Shown here one piece after another: positions 21,934 through 34,433 of a stretch of DNA of 56,342 bases; positions within the stretch are counted from its first letter, which is position 1, and the number at the start of each line of letters is the position of its first letter. The notes beneath the pieces were generated by a model. That model was given only the letters and a program-made list of their open reading frames with translations, had not been told where the DNA came from and made no database searches. This DNA comes from Chalciporus piperatus (lineage: Eukaryota; Basidiomycota; Agaricomycetes; Boletales; Boletaceae), in contig JBBPTG010000163.1 of NCBI GenBank assembly GCA_038093975.1, positions 1 to 56,342 on the forward strand. Reading direction: 5' to 3'. The position numbers and the translations under genes were made by a program.

Positions 21934-24893
21934 TTAGAAAAAGCCACGCGATAGGCGCTTCTGCTTCTTGTCCAACCCCTTTCCCAAAATCGCCTTCCGA
22001 ACGTCGAACATTACCCGTGCATCAGCCTCCGATGGATAACTCTCCTCCCTCATCAGGGTCGGCATTTGGTCAATGCTCAGTCGATACGCCGTGAATATGA
22101 CCTTTCGCCCTTGAACGTTGCAACAAAGTTTGCTGGCCCGTGAGGTTCCGGGGTTCACGATGTAGGTGATGGAATTACTGTCTCGATCTGAATGATCGAT
22201 CGTGTAGCGTTTGGGAAGATCAACCTTGCTCCACGATGATGGCTGTCATCACCTTTCAGCACGTATCCGCGTGACATTCGGGAAACCATACCGTTAGGTT
22301 CGGAGCTTCCTCAAGTGGGGTAGCCTGCTGAAGCTTTCCCCCTACGACGCGCCTCCAACCTCGGGTCGTTGTGATCCAATCGCCTTTCACATTAGAGGAG
22401 CCTGTGTGGCTGAGTTTCGTTGAAAGACAGAAGATAACAGGTGGCTCACCCCAAACGCCGACAAATCCGTTACGGGCGTAACTCAATTGCAAATGGAACC
22501 AGTCCCTGGCTGCCTGAACATCCCCGAAGGAGCACACCGCCTCGACCGACGATGTGTGCAGCCTGACGTTGTTACCGTCCAGTTCCCATGTATTGGTGCC
22601 CTCCCCGATGCTCCGTCGATGGGTAAAACGGTTTGCCGACTCTCTGAATGAAATAAGCCCGTGGGGATTGGCCGGGATAATCGGTCACACACCGTAGAAG
22701 AGAGCCTCTCTTAGCGCTCACTGGTTGCCATTGTAAGACGTCGTTCTCCTCAAGATACACACCAGGCTCTCGCGACTTCACGAGGCCAAACTCGACATCG
22801 AAGTATGCGCATGTCACCTCTGCACACACAGGACTTACATTTTCGATGGCGTACGCGAAGGAAGGTATGGACTCGGAGGTAGAACTTGGTACATTAGGTG
22901 GAGGATCCCGCTTGGGTAAAGGACCCTCGGCATTGCGGGTTGTACGGGTTGTACTAGTCGCCGCGTTATACGCCCAGTTGGTCTGGTGTCCGTCCTTGGG
23001 AAATAGCGCGGTTGTTTGATGAAGTGATCGACTGGTCGTCGCAGTCATACCCAGGCTGGAGGTTTGAGACAATGGACCCTCCTTCCGCGTGAGTTCTAGG
23101 CGTCTCTGAATGGTTGCAAAAGGAGGTCTCTCAGAAGGGACACGAGAGGTGCATTCCAAGAGTAATTGCCAAATAATGTCAGTGAGATCACGGGCGGAAT
23201 CACGGCTCGAGGATGGACGAGTGAGGTTAAGATTGCCTTCCCTGACTCGGTCATCAGGCACCCCCACAAAGGGGCCCTCCCCTGCGAATACCTGACAGAG
23301 GCCCAGATCAGGCATGATTTGAAAATCGACACCCAAGCACACGTACCTCGTACATAACCATTCCAAAAGCATACACATCCGTCGCGGAATTCAGAGGTTG
23401 GCCCCTTAGTGCTTCAGGCGCAAGAAAGCGAAGTGTTCCTGCAATCTCGCTCGTGGTAACATCGGCTATTATCAGGGAGCTGAATGACGACAGCCCGAAG
23501 TCGATGATGCATGCCTTTCCAGCATCATCTACAAGCACATTCACCTGAGGAAATGGAATAAGACCAGCTCCATGTATCGCATCACAAGATACATACACCC
23601 TTCAGATCCCCATGGACAATTTTTGCGCTATGGAGGTATAACATTCCGAGAGATATCTCGTAGATCTGGGTACCGTTTAGCGTCTGAGGGTCCTTGAACA
23701 ACGGTCAGAACGTACCAGCTTCGTGCGATCTGCATTAGGAGTTCTGCATAGGTACTGAACAAGATTGCCATTCCTCATGTAACGGGATACTATATACGGA
23801 GGAGATGACAGAGTGGATGCACCATAGAATGGGACGATATGGTCGTGGCGCAGTTGGCTCCAGATATCAATTTCTGTTTCAAGAGCCTTCGGGCATTTTT
23901 ACTGAACTCCGGGGGAAAGCAAACTGATTACCAACCTTCTTCAGGTTCCCAACGTCCTTTAAGGTCCCCACTGCAACCGTTGTGCCCTGAAACTTTGCTT
24001 TGCGTACGGTAGAAAAGCCTCCTCCACCTATTGTATCACCGAAGTCCAGATCAAGTTCGGTGATCAGCCACCTGTTCAATTTTGGAGAGTTCTTCCCTGT
24101 GCTTGATCTGATGCATTCCAAGGTGCTTTTTATAATGCGAGTCTCCACTTCTTGTTGCAACCCGTTGTCTATTTGGCTCAGTTTCTAAGAAATGAGCAAT
24201 TCATAACGTTGCATGTGTGGTGTCACATACCCTCTCCATCGCAGCCATGGCCTGGTCTTCCTCGTCGTTGGTGCGGATCCCAAAACGACGCCGGATCTCT
24301 TCGTAATTGCCTGTGAACTTATTGAGAATCTCCTGAAGAGCGGCCCTGTCTGACTTTGCTGCATCGTCCTTTTCGACTCGGGCACGGAGTAGAAGTTCTA
24401 TCTACGGGTCAAGTCGTGTCAAGTCCATTATCCTGAGGAGCGAACGCGCCTGAAAAATCTGCAAACAATCTGTCAAATGATGGTCGGCCATTTCGATCTC
24501 CATATTAATCAGGTCGAAGCGGAGTAATGCCTTGAGGAACGACATCTCCGCCAACTTGTGGATAACCCTTTGAACCTCCTCGAGTTTCCTGAGAGGACGA
24601 GGGTGAACAGGACAGGTTGATTAACTCATTATTGAACAACCTCGTGCAAGCTAGACTTACGTTTCGAGCACTTTTACGTTAGACGATGGTATGTCCATTC
24701 CCGTTTTCTGCGCGCTGTCATTTACTCCCTTGATTATGAGGGCGGCTCGGCGAATGACAGCTTTACATCTCGCCCGCGCGAACTTGACCCTGCTATAAGT
24801 GTCACCCATCTGTTTTACTATGTTCAAGGCAGGATGTAAAACGCCAATGGTGCTCGCTGCGAGACCAATCAAGGCGTCAATGGAGCCGTCCAT
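21934..24893 (-). CDS. protein kinase-like protein with MLKL-NTD-like helical N-terminus; VAIK lysine missing
   Basis: Starts MDGSIDALIGLAASTIGVL at 24893, an all-helical leader (LRKLEEVQRVIHKLAEMSFL, ADHHLTDCLQIF) like the MLKL/HeLo-type bundles of mushroom kinases. Kinase domain: TIGGGGFSTVRKAKFQG (Gly loop), TVAVGTLKDV where VAVK is expected, SQLRHDHIVPFYGAS, MLYLHSAKIVHGDLKG|VNVLVDD, CIIDFGLSSF (DFG), RFLAPEALRG (APE), TDVYAFGMVMYE. Codon GGG replaces the ATP-anchoring Lys codon. HRD is HGD, common in this fungal group. A C-terminal region of unknown fold follows (VCAEVTCAYFDVEFGLVKS; DWFHLQLSYARNGFVGVWG), ending KKQKRLSRGFF. About eleven introns. It may be a pseudokinase, or the Lys change may be a sequence error. 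Confidence 0.75.
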
Positions 24894-25537
24894 GGGTACT
24901 GAGTGTTGTTGTGAACGTAGCACTCAGATACGAGCGCCAGGAATCAGAACGATTTTTAATTGAGGGACCACTGGCAGGAACTGTTTACGATGTTACACCG
25001 AGGCTGTACCTGGCTGTCCCCACAAGTAGAAAGCTGTAGAAAGCCTGACTAGGCCAAAACAACAAAAGTAACCTTCCATATTGAGTAAAGTGTCCGTACT
25101 CACACCTGTCAGCTCCGTGTGGGTGCATTTGATATGCTTTGGACCTCATTGGACAGACAATCAGCGACCGGGGCAGGAGACATATAAATTGCTTCCGTCT
25201 GCTCCCGTCTACTTCCAAGATGTGTGTGGCTGTGTCGGGACTAGTCTCATGCGATGATCATCTTTGCAGATACAGGCTGCTTAGCAGGTCCCAGCTCGCG
25301 GCGAAGCACTACTTACTTCTTCCAGCAGAACTGTTTTTGACATCGGCTTCCGCCTCATCCGTACTCCGAGGAGAAGACCCTGGACCTGACAACCTCCGCC
25401 GGTACATGGTCCACAACTTGAAATTCTGATGGATTCAATTGCAACGTTATATATACCTACAAGAGATGGGCCGCATACCGAAAAAACCCAGAGATATATA
25501 GTCAGCGCTGTGTTACTCCGGACCAGGGGAAACACAA
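24894..25537. other. intergenic, divergent promoter region
   Basis: Lies between the kinase start (minus) and the lectin-like gene start (plus). TATATATA near 25447 and GACATATAAATTG near 25180 could serve the plus-strand gene. No gene seen. Confidence 0.4.
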
Positions 25538-26449
25538 ATGGCCACAAATCTCTCTGGCACTTACAACATTATCGGCCAACAGAATGTGTGTCTCGGGTTC
25601 ACCGATGCCAATGTGGGGACCAACGTATCAATCTCTGGATGCAATAATAGTCCAGGACAACAGGTGAGACTCGGGGCGAGGTTGTCTGGAATATTCTACT
25701 TACTTGTGGTAATTCCGATCCCCATAGTGGACGTTAGCTGCATACAATACGACCCCTGGGTTGTACACGGTCAAAAATGTCATGTCTCAAAAGTACACTG
25801 GAATCAACCCGCTCCCTAATTACCTTGGTCAGCCTAACGTAGGACAGACTGATACGCCATTACCGTGGTACATTGCCGTACTTACGCAGAACCCAGTTGG
25901 ATATGGGTGGGTTTCCTTGTTCTGTCCGTGTCGGAAACAGTCAACTGACACAAACAGATTCTGTACGGATTCTACTTGCTCGTTGGACTGGAATATACCA
26001 ACTTCATTTAATAACCAGCTCCCATTCGTAAGCTTTGCAGCATTAATGGCATTTTTTTTTCTTTTCGAAAAATACTCAACGTGCCATAGCTCATTCTGTT
26101 CCCACACAGCCAATTCTTCACTGTTGGCAACGAGCAATTTTATCTCATTCCACCGTCGGGCTCACCCTCGTCGGCTGGGGGTGTGGCGTCAACCTCGCCT
26201 TCGATGACTGCACCAAGCCCGCCTTTGACGACAGGGGATGTGTCACCGAGTGCGCCTTCGACAACGGGAAACTCTGATCCATCCGGGTCGACCCGGAGTT
26301 CTCCCAATAAACTGGCTCTCGATCTTGAGCTGGGCTTGGGGCTCGGTTTGGGAATACCAATCCTGATCTATGTCATACTGAAGGTCCTCGATTGCCTCGG
26401 AGTTTTCCATTTCATCATAGTCCGCCCCCTCCCAAACATCGGACGCTGA
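25538..26449 (+). CDS. ricin-B-like lectin domain protein with C-terminal membrane segment
   Basis: Starts MATNLSGTYNIIGQQNVCLG at 25538. Exon 1 ends NNSPGQQ and splices (GTGAGA..CATAG) to WTLAAYNTTPGLYTVKNV, giving a GxYxI..CL..V.I..C....QQW pattern like one beta-trefoil (QxW) repeat. Exon 2 runs to NPVGYG, then FCTDSTCSLDWNIPTSFNN, then a final exon FFTVGNEQFYLIPPSGSPSS. A Ser/Thr/Pro-rich stalk (SPSMTAPSPPLTTGDVSPSA) and a hydrophobic run LGLGLGIPILIYVILKVL, CLGVFHFIIV end the protein at 26449. No N-terminal signal peptide is seen, so topology is unclear; tail-anchoring is possible. Only one trefoil repeat is recognisable, so carbohydrate binding is inference. Confidence 0.55.
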
Positions 26450-26691
26450 TACTCCGAGTCGTTTCGCAACATGCCTCTTCCTTGTTTTCCGTTCATACTC
26501 CGTCTCAACATACACTGCTTGTAGCGCTCCCTCCCTCCCTCTCCCCTCAGTCGCTTTTATTTCGACTGACGTGGGATCTCCTTCTAGTCTAAATTCTCGT
26601 GGTATCGATTAATTGAACGTTTTTATGGCGTGACGTGCATCACATTGTGAGGGCCTGCATGAATGGATAGGAACGACCAAGGCGCAAACTA

Positions 26692-28334
26692 TTACATCCC
26701 AAATGAACCACCATGGTGCATGAACCGCTGGTTTCCATTCTCCAAAACACCTATCGACATATTGTAGTCCGTCGCTGCCTGCTCCTGGACATACTCCGGA
26801 GGTGCATGTGAACGCAACGTCACCCCTTGCGCTGGCAGAGTCACAACAGTCACCTTCTGTCTGAGCAACGGACTCGTCTTCGGTGTTGTCACCACGAAAC
26901 CGGCTGCTTCGAGCGACTGCAGCTCCAAGTGGTACTAAACACTTCATTAATCCAAACGCCATCAATGCGAGAGTGTAACCCGGCGGCACGCACCCTGATG
27001 GTGAATCTGGGGAACGTGGTGCTTAATTTGAGAGTCTTCTTGACGTCCAGTTCACCCTGCAATACGCGTGTACCGGGGCCGGAGCTATCTTCCGGAGCCC
27101 AGAATACAGCACCCGCGACACCCTCGTAGAAACAGTTGTCGGTCCGTTGCTCGGTATCGTCCCGGGTAGCGTCAGATCCCGTGGCCAAGGAACGGACCAG
27201 GAGAAGTCTGAGAACTTTGGGGGAAGAAAGGAGGTCGAGCGCTTGTTCGTCGTTCCCTGTCAAGGTCATCCAGAGGGGCATGGCTGTTCCTCGGGCATAG
27301 GCCAGCTTGAAAGAAGTTAGTAACCTGTCTTCAAGTATGGGAAATGACAGGTTCTCACTGGTTTCGCAAGCGCCAACTGAGGGAGAGATGTCAGCTGGTG
27401 AGTCACGTTGAAGGACGCTTACGAGGACTTACGCTGAGCGTCACTTCCACCTGCCGAGAATTGAAAAGCTCCCCGCGAATGGTTTGGGGAGGTGCGACGT
27501 GCCAGCCGTCAGGATCACCTGTGTGGAGAATGAGGCACATCACATCAGGCTATTTCGAGACCGAACCTTCGGGACCAACGAGTGGCATGTTCTCCTTGTA
27601 GGCTTTCTGGAGCATCGGGGACGGTGGCTCGGGTCGCGTCATCGGGACGTACGAAAAGTTGGTGAATAGGCTGCAAAAGGTTCAGGAATGAAATGGTCAG
27701 TAAAAAAGATATACTTACGTCTGGTTGACCTTGAGAAAACCGCGTTTGATAGTCACGATAAGCTTGTAGTCGACGTATGCAGTAGCCGCCCGCTCGGAAA
27801 ACGAGGTGGGGAGAGGGAATTTGGTCTTGGCCTTCTGATCCTGTAGCTCGACCTCTGCGGGGAGAGTGAGGGAGAAAGGCCACGTATATTTTCCCTTGTT
27901 TAACTTGGACACTTTCGAGCCGTCAGGCAAGGACATCGAGGGTGTCCAAAGATCGGTCTCGGAATTGATGAATAACTGTTCTTCTTGCCCGACGAAGGTG
28001 GTGCCTGCCGTTATCTAGGCCCGTAGGTGAGTATCATCAATGTGGCGCGATAGGCATCACAGACCTTGATTGTGACGGCCTTGATGGCCTCGGACTTGAG
28101 GACCTCGAAATTGGCTGTTCCAGAGATGGCGTCACCCTCGTAGAAGAGGGGCAGTGATGCAGAATCGAGTGCTCGACTGTTCACGGTGAGTGTGAGCCAT
28201 TTAAAGCCCTTGCTATCTTCAAGGGACAGTGCATGCTGTGAGCCCGCATTAGCCGAATTGCTGGACGATCCCGGCCCCGAGTGTGCAGGAGGTGGGGAAT
28301 GAGCGTCCGCGTAACTAGGCAGCTCAGAGTCCAT
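26692..28334 (-). CDS. arrestin-like protein
   Basis: Starts MDSELPSYADAHSPPPAHSG at 28334. Beta-strand-rich segments: FKWLTLTVNSRALDSASLPL, FYEGDAISGTANFEVLKSEA, KAVTIKV (N-terminal arrestin fold: L.V.....F..GD.I.G...), then SLPDGSKVSKLNKGKYTWPF, SLTLP, SERAATAYVDYKLIVTIKRG, and a C-terminal part MPLWMTLTGNDEQALDLLSS .. RFTIRYHLELQSLEAAGFVV, ending MHHGGSFGM. Five short introns are inferred. Fungal arrestin-like adaptors typically link plasma-membrane transporters or receptors to ubiquitin ligases; no PPxY motif was noticed in the parts read. Head to head with the nucleoporin gene. Confidence 0.75.
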
Positions 28335-28517
28335 CTTCACAGGTTGTGAGAGGGACAAGGTCAAAGGACTGACCTGGCAAGGCTCAGCTGATCATGATAC
28401 TCGTCTAAGTTTAACTAACATAACAACAGGGGTTATTTATGCTTTTAGGTAGCTACACCACGTGATCTACTCATAACCTTGCCTTGTAATTGTCGAGCGC
28501 GTTGATCAAGAACGAAG
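28335..28517. promoter_or_regulatory. divergent promoter between arrestin-like and nucleoporin genes
   Basis: 183 bp separate the two ATGs. It contains ACACCACGTGATC, an E-box (CACGTG) near 28455. A shared bidirectional promoter is likely from the spacing. Confidence 0.5.
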
Positions 28518-30589
28518 ATGGCGTTCAGCGGGTCAGTCTCGTCGCTGTGTCGAACGTTGCTCACATTAATCGTCTTACAGATTCGGATCGTCGTCAACGA
28601 CGCCCTCGTTGTTCGGCCAGACAAAGCCAGCAGGCTCCATGTTTGGCACCACTCAGCCAGCGGCAGCGGGTACGACCAACGCGACACAACCCACACAGCA
28701 GTCATCCGTGTCGCTCTTTGGACAACCAGCCGCTGGCACTCAGCAGCAGCAACAGCCTACGACGTCGCCTTTTGGTCAACCAGCACAGACCACCGGCACA
28801 TCGATGTTTGGCCAGCCTGCTGGTACTGCCCAGCCTACGACGTCACTTTTTGGACAACCCGCAGCTGGTACTCAACAGCAACAACCCAGGACGTCGTTTT
28901 TTGGACAACCAGCAAGTGGTACCACACAAACGACCGGTACTTCGCCTTTTGGACAGCCTGCTGGACCCACTCAGCAACAACAACCAACAACTTCTTTGTT
29001 CGGGCAGCCCGCCACTGGGACTGCGCAACAACCATCAACCTCGCCGTTCGGCCAGTCTATAATCGGGACTCAGCAACAGCAGCCCACGACGTCGCTCTTT
29101 GGGCAACCTGCAACCGGGACTCAGCCTGCCACGACCTCATTATTTGGTCAGCCTACAACCGGTACTCAACAGCAGCAAACCGGTACAACCTCGCTCTTCG
29201 GACAACCAGGGAGTGGCGCCCAGTCAACCACTGGTATGTTCGGACAGCCCGCCGGTGCCGCTCAGCAAAAGCCGGCAACGTCCTTCTTCGGTCAGCCTGC
29301 ACCCGGGACCCAGCCTTCTTCCACCTCTCTGTTCGGTCAACCTGCTGGAACCACCCAGCAACGAAGCACCCTCGGATCGTCTTTGTTTGGTAGCACCCCG
29401 CAGACCCAACCCACAAGCGGTACAGGTTTGTTCGGGAGTACCTTGCAGCCCCAGGGGGCGACGGGTCTCGGAGCCGGAACTTCTTTTTTTGGCGCCCAAA
29501 GACAACCATCGTGCGTATCGTCTGTGTTGTATGTTGGCAGATGACTGACATGCCTTCGCAGAGCCATGAGGTTTGTTTTGCCTCGGGTGTGGTGAACAAG
29601 AATCTGAGACTAATCCATCCGTTCAGTATCTCGCCGGCTCAGGCCACTGGGCCCGTTCTGTTTTCAAAAGCTACGAAATTCAACGACCTACCCGAGGATA
29701 TCAAGAAGAGGTTTGAGAGCTTGGAGTGAGTTTGATCTATGTCATCATATCGCTGTCTCTCATTGTCGCCAAGCGCACACATCCAAGGTCGCGTGCAAAT
29801 CAGCAACGATCTTAAACAAAGAAAACTGGGCCAGGAGCCTACCAAAGGTCAAGAACTGATTCGCGAGGTGCACAAGGTGAGAACTTGTCATGTTCTTATT
29901 CTCGCGGTTAATAGCTTATGTGGACACCAGGAATTGCTGAGTGTCGGTGCGACCATCCAATCCGATGTGCTATTCACCAAGGACCTCAAAGCCAAAACGG
30001 ACCAAGCCGTCCAGGATACCATTGTTGCGACTCGTATCGTCGATGGGTTCAGGAACCCCCAGCAATATGGCATTTATCTCAAAAATCACGCCTCATTCCC
30101 ATTAGAGTGAGCCGCGCGAATCTACTTCCGCGGGTCGATCTGACTGATGATCGCCTCTAGATTCTTCACTCGTGTAACGCAGCAAATGCAAGAGCGGCTG
30201 AGATGGTACAAGAATACGATCGAGGTATGCATCTTTATCCCCCGTTATTTTTTTGCTGGTTCTGACGTTCATCCCAGCAAATCGAACGCAAGTTATCCTC
30301 TACTGCCGTTCAAGCCCAGGCTACACCGCAAGGTGCCTCCCTCGTCCTTTGTTATCTGGTTCCACTAATCAATCCAATATCAGCGATATCCTCCGCCCTA
30401 CAGACCCAACACACCATCTTTGTGGCCCTCGCAGCCAAAACAGCCGCCGTGGATGCCGAGCTACAGAAAGTCAAGGCGTTATACACGCAACTTTGGCGTG
30501 CGAAGACGGGTAGTATGAGGGATCCTTTCAATGACCTCGATCGGGGGATTGGGGGAGAGTTTGGGATGGACTCGTTGCGGGTGACGTGA
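28518..30589 (+). CDS. FG-repeat nucleoporin, Nup49/NUP58-like
   Basis: Exon 1 is tiny (MAFSG), spliced (GTCAGT..TTACAG) to FGSSSTTPSLFGQTKPAGSM. About 300 residues of FG repeats follow: SLFGQPAAGTQQQQQ, SPFGQPAQTTG, SMFGQPAG, SFFGQPA, mostly xxFGQPA separated by Gln/Thr/Pro. After an intron near 29515 the structured part begins: NLRLIHPFSIS, FNDLPEDIKKRFESLE|AHIQGRVQISNDLKQRKLG, then ELLSVGATIQSDVLFTKDLK, GFRNPQQYGIYLKNH.., FFTRVTQQMQERLRWYKNTI|EQIERKL, ALYTQLWRAKTGSMRDPFND, ending SLRVT. This matches the FG plus coiled-coil layout of Nup49/NUP58 (p58/p45) in the central Nsp1 channel complex. Nup57/Nup54 is the main alternative. Confidence 0.75.
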
Positions 30590-31207
30590 AGGTGTTTGTA
30601 TCGCTTGATGTTTCTGATTTGATTGTGCCTTGTAATCTGAACGGGAAAAGCTCCATTTGTGGACGAGTCGGCGAAGATGAAACGCGCCAGAAGTGTCATC
30701 AGCGAGAGTCTTGCAACGTATCATGGGAGGGCTCATAGACGAGCTGGTCACTAGACTAGTAGGAGGGACTTGCACCGACTCTGTTACATAAACTCCCCAT
30801 GCACCACCACGACCATGGTGCACGAAGAGCTTGGTCGGTGTCAACTTGAATGTGCTCGATGTCACTGGGATACGACCTCACTGCTTGAACTTTCTTGCCA
30901 ATCCGTTGTCAACTATCCTTGGCGCGTTGTGGATGATCCGCGTCAGACGTCTGGGAAACCCGTGAGTTGTCCAGCAAACGATCACGGATAGCTTTCAACC
31001 TTGAATTTGGCGCAAGCACAAGCGGTTCAGATGGGGGCCGGGGCACATACAGACTTGCTTGATCACAGAGCCAGCGCCTGAAAATCCGATACAATCCGCA
31101 TATACAAAAAGTGAAAACAGGATGCCATCTATACGGAGCAAGGAAACGTCTTGCTTCAGCCATCCGCGGTAGCGAAACCGAGCACACCTATCTCTGACAC
31201 GCGACGT
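30590..31207. other. convergent intergenic region holding one copy of an inverted dispersed repeat
   Basis: Between the 3' ends of the nucleoporin and ATG22 genes. About 30835-31105 resembles 37165-37480 read on the opposite strand, for example CCAATCCGTTGTCAACTA, CGCGTCAGACGTCTG, GCATACAGAC/ACATACAGAC and AAATCCGATAC. No gene seen. Confidence 0.6.
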
Positions 31208-33688
31208 TCACTCTCCAAACGCATTGCGACTCGCCTCGGCCTTCACGAACTCGGCACATTCCACTCTACTCTTCTTGACGTCGACCAGATACAAGAAAAT
31301 CGTGCTGAACATACCTCTATTTGGGTAGTCAATATCCATGCAACCCACAGAGTGGCGAGTGTAAGTGTGACGTACAAGCCGAAAAGAAACGCGAATGGCA
31401 TGTTGTTGTTTCCGGAGACGGTGATGATAGCGGAGGACACGAACGGCCCGATGAACCCAGATGTTTTACCGACCTGTGAAAACATCGTGAGTTCTCCACA
31501 AGAGCGAAATGGGAATTTGGAATCCACGGACCACTGAAAAGAGAGCAAAGAAGAGGAACCTAAGATAACAGAGTGGGGGTGTGAGAGCAAGCGGGAAGCC
31601 AATGTGATAACCACGCACATCTGAGGAAGAGGCGAGACTTCGCTAATCATCGTTTGGCCGTATGCGTACCATGGGCACACCATCAGTCCGTAGAATACTT
31701 GGTATAGCCTTCGATTTCAGTTAGAAAGTCAACTCCAAGGATATAGTCAGTAAATCATTACCATATCTCCCAGACATTTTTAAAGCCGAAGTTATCGGTG
31801 TGTACCCCGATGAGGCCCCAAACGATGAGAATCTAAAGCTTTTGAGAGAACGATGCATTGCAAACGAACTATTTGTACGAACCAATATCCAGAAGACGTT
31901 GAACGAAAGCATCTGTCAAGCTGTGTGATATTACTTCCCGAAAGCCAATATTCTGGACTTGCCTGTTTAGTCGAAAGCTTGTACTTCTTCTGAACAAGCC
32001 AAAAGCCACTGTAGATATGCACTCGTCAGCATGCTTCCCTTGAATCTAGGTGATGCATACTAGATCCCAAGGGCTTGTGTAACGATGCTGCCAATTAACA
32101 GCAGAATCAGCTGGAGAATGGAATATGTCACGACACTATCTCGAATTCAGAATGTACTCCAAGTGACTGGGAAAATCCAAGCTTCGTACCTGTTCTGCAA
32201 TGTGGCGATCACGGTACTACGAAATAAGTCAGTAACGATTAAACTCTATGTATCCACGGGAGCATACACGGTTGTATTCAGGACGTCCGCCCTAGAAGAA
32301 TATGCCAATCAGTTTATGGAGCAGCCAGAAAACGAAAACGTACATAAGGAGGTAGAAGATAAGGTATAAAAATGTCTGTTTGAGGCGCATACATTCCCTG
32401 AGCGCAACATACGTTTGCCGGAACCCAATCGTCAGAAGCGATGTCCCCGGAGGGAGTGACAATCCGGGGCGACGTTTCTCAAGGAAGAACCAAGGCAAAG
32501 CGCAAACCACTGTGTTTCTGTGAGCTTATGTGTCAGAAGATCTGGCCACCACTCACGCCAAACTGCGCCTGCAAACGCGATCAACGCGCTAAACGCTTTT
32601 TTATTGTTCTGCGTGCTGTCTCCGGCTTTCATCCCTTCGAGAATACCGACCGTGATGACAAGGATGAATACCTCCCCCGAGGCCGAGATAGTGAGTGCGA
32701 CATTTGAGACCCTGTTCCTGGACAAGGACTCGAAGGCGGCGTGTTCGTCGGTGCTGGAGACCAAAATGAGAAACACGGATGTCGGACCCTTTTGAACCTT
32801 ACCTTTTTGTTCCTTTCTCAACCTCTTGGCCTGACTCTTGGACCTCGGGAAGATGCCGCGTCAGACCCGGGAAAGCTGCTGTCCAAAATGTGAGAGCACC
32901 CTGTCTCGAGATCAGGTTACTATACAAAGATGCACTGGTGCATGCATACCTGATAGGTGACGACTAGCAAGAAGAGAGTCAGTGATGCGAAGCGATAGCC
33001 ATAGCAATGGTAAAAGAGTGAAACTTACGACCCAAAATATAGAGAACGACGCTCGCTTGCCATTTAGAGGGATCATCGACGCCGAGCCATGCAAAGGAGA
33101 CTGCGACTCCAACCAGCGTGAAGGCGATGGTGATATTGGGCCTTGAGCAAAGTTAAACTATTACAACCACGACGGAGGAATACACGAACCTCCAATGACC
33201 GTAATCAGCCCAGGCACCGATAACAAGGAACAGGACTGCTTGTATGGCGAAACTTATACCATTGGTGAGAAGTACGATGGAGTTAACTAAGAGATTATCA
33301 GCGGGGTCAGTTCGGAGTTGGCTCTGCGTACGCACTGTCTCTGATCCGTCCGAGATAGGGAAGCACACATCCTGTGTTGGTGCCGCACGGTGCCGAGTAA
33401 GGAGGCTGTGATGGATCGTAACCAGCGAGGTAGAGCAAGTTCTGGAATTGAGAAGGAGCAAGGTTGAACCCAGATAGACCGGTGTTACCCTAGGGTCCGG
33501 GAGCGTGAGCAAAGGATTCGTGGGCGCCCCAGGAGAACACATACAACATAGTAGAGATAAAAGGCCCACAGCTCGCTCCGAGAGGTGGTCAGTGTCCACT
33601 TGGACTGAGTACCAACCTTGGATGGAATATCTGAATCGGTGCGTTTCGGGGGGTCTGGTAACTCTGGTTTCTCGGTGTCGGTCCACAT
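31208..33688 (-). CDS. ATG22: autophagy-related protein 22, vacuolar amino-acid effluxer of the major facilitator superfamily
   Basis: Starts MWTDTEKPELPDPPKRTDS at 33688. Conserved Atg22 blocks in order: SELWAFYLYYV|GNTGLSGFN, LAPSQFQNLLYLAGYDPSQ, CVLPYLGRIRD, NSIVLLTNGISFAIQAVLFL, IGAWADYGHWR, PNITIAF, SFAWLGVDDPSKW, FWTAAFPGLTRHLPE, a Lys/Glu-rich loop, NRVSNVALTISASGEVFILV, then ALPWFFLEKRRPG, RQTYVALRECMRLKQTFLYL, TVTVIATLQNS, IWYYQVFYGLMVCPWYAYGQ, TMISEVSPLPQM, KTSGFIGPFVSSAIITVSGN, ending LYLVDVKKS..NAFGE. About ten TM segments and more than ten introns. Atg22 exports amino acids from the vacuole after autophagic breakdown. The first intron (GTATGT..CCTAG) separates YYV from GNTG. Confidence 0.9.
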
Positions 33689-34433
33689 GGTGGTTGGAGG
33701 GGAGCCCGTGAGTACGTTTTCGCATTGAATGCACAAGCCCTACTATCACCTACCCCCGAACCGGAACCGACCAACCTTTCGGCACTCCCTATGAGGCTAT
33801 GACTTACCCATTAGCTACGAAGCGGAGACGTTGTGAATCACTTCCAAAAAGTGTAGTGCCGAACAGTGGCTAGTAGGTGCCGGTTCGGGTGATAGACCTG
33901 GTGTGAGCCCGACTGCTTCCTAAAACGTGTGGTTCGGAGACTAGTAAGACGGTAGACCAAAGAATCAAGAGGAAGGTAAGTAATCCGAGTTGTTCGCCCT
34001 CAACCTGAGGTATATTATGTATAAGCGACGTCTACTGCACTCTGCCCTCGGGCGACAGGGCACTGAGAGCGTCGTTGGAATGGGTTCGGATGCCGAGGGG
34101 TTACTTACTGGTTATCTGAGCTCTGTTAGCGGAGGGGCGAGCGGGAGAGGATGAACGCAGAGAGTGCAGAATTCTCGGAGGTATGGGTTATTCACGAACT
34201 CGTCATCAGTAGTGAAGCTCGAAAGATGACTCGTCCCTTGGTCCCGTCACGTAGATCTACAACTGACTGGCTGGTGTGGATCCTGGAGAATGCGTCATTG
34301 AATTGAAAACTTGAATTGGAGCGTCCGAGCCTTGCAATAATTCATGTTCCACTTGCCAATGGCCTGCGAAAACGAGCGTCGGGCCGGGTGTGATAGGGTT
34401 GACCGTGTCGGAAAGCTGTCTGTCATCAATATA
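33689..34433. other. intergenic, no gene recognised
   Basis: Upstream flank of ATG22. Repeated words such as GTGCCGGTTCGGGTG and TAGTAAGACGG are present, but nothing organised enough to name. Confidence 0.4.

Noticed and set aside
28490..29599. Long ORFs in other frames and on the minus strand across the FG-repeat region
   Set aside because: Shadows of repetitive FGQPA coding sequence; only the frame with FG dipeptides connects to the structured nucleoporin exons.
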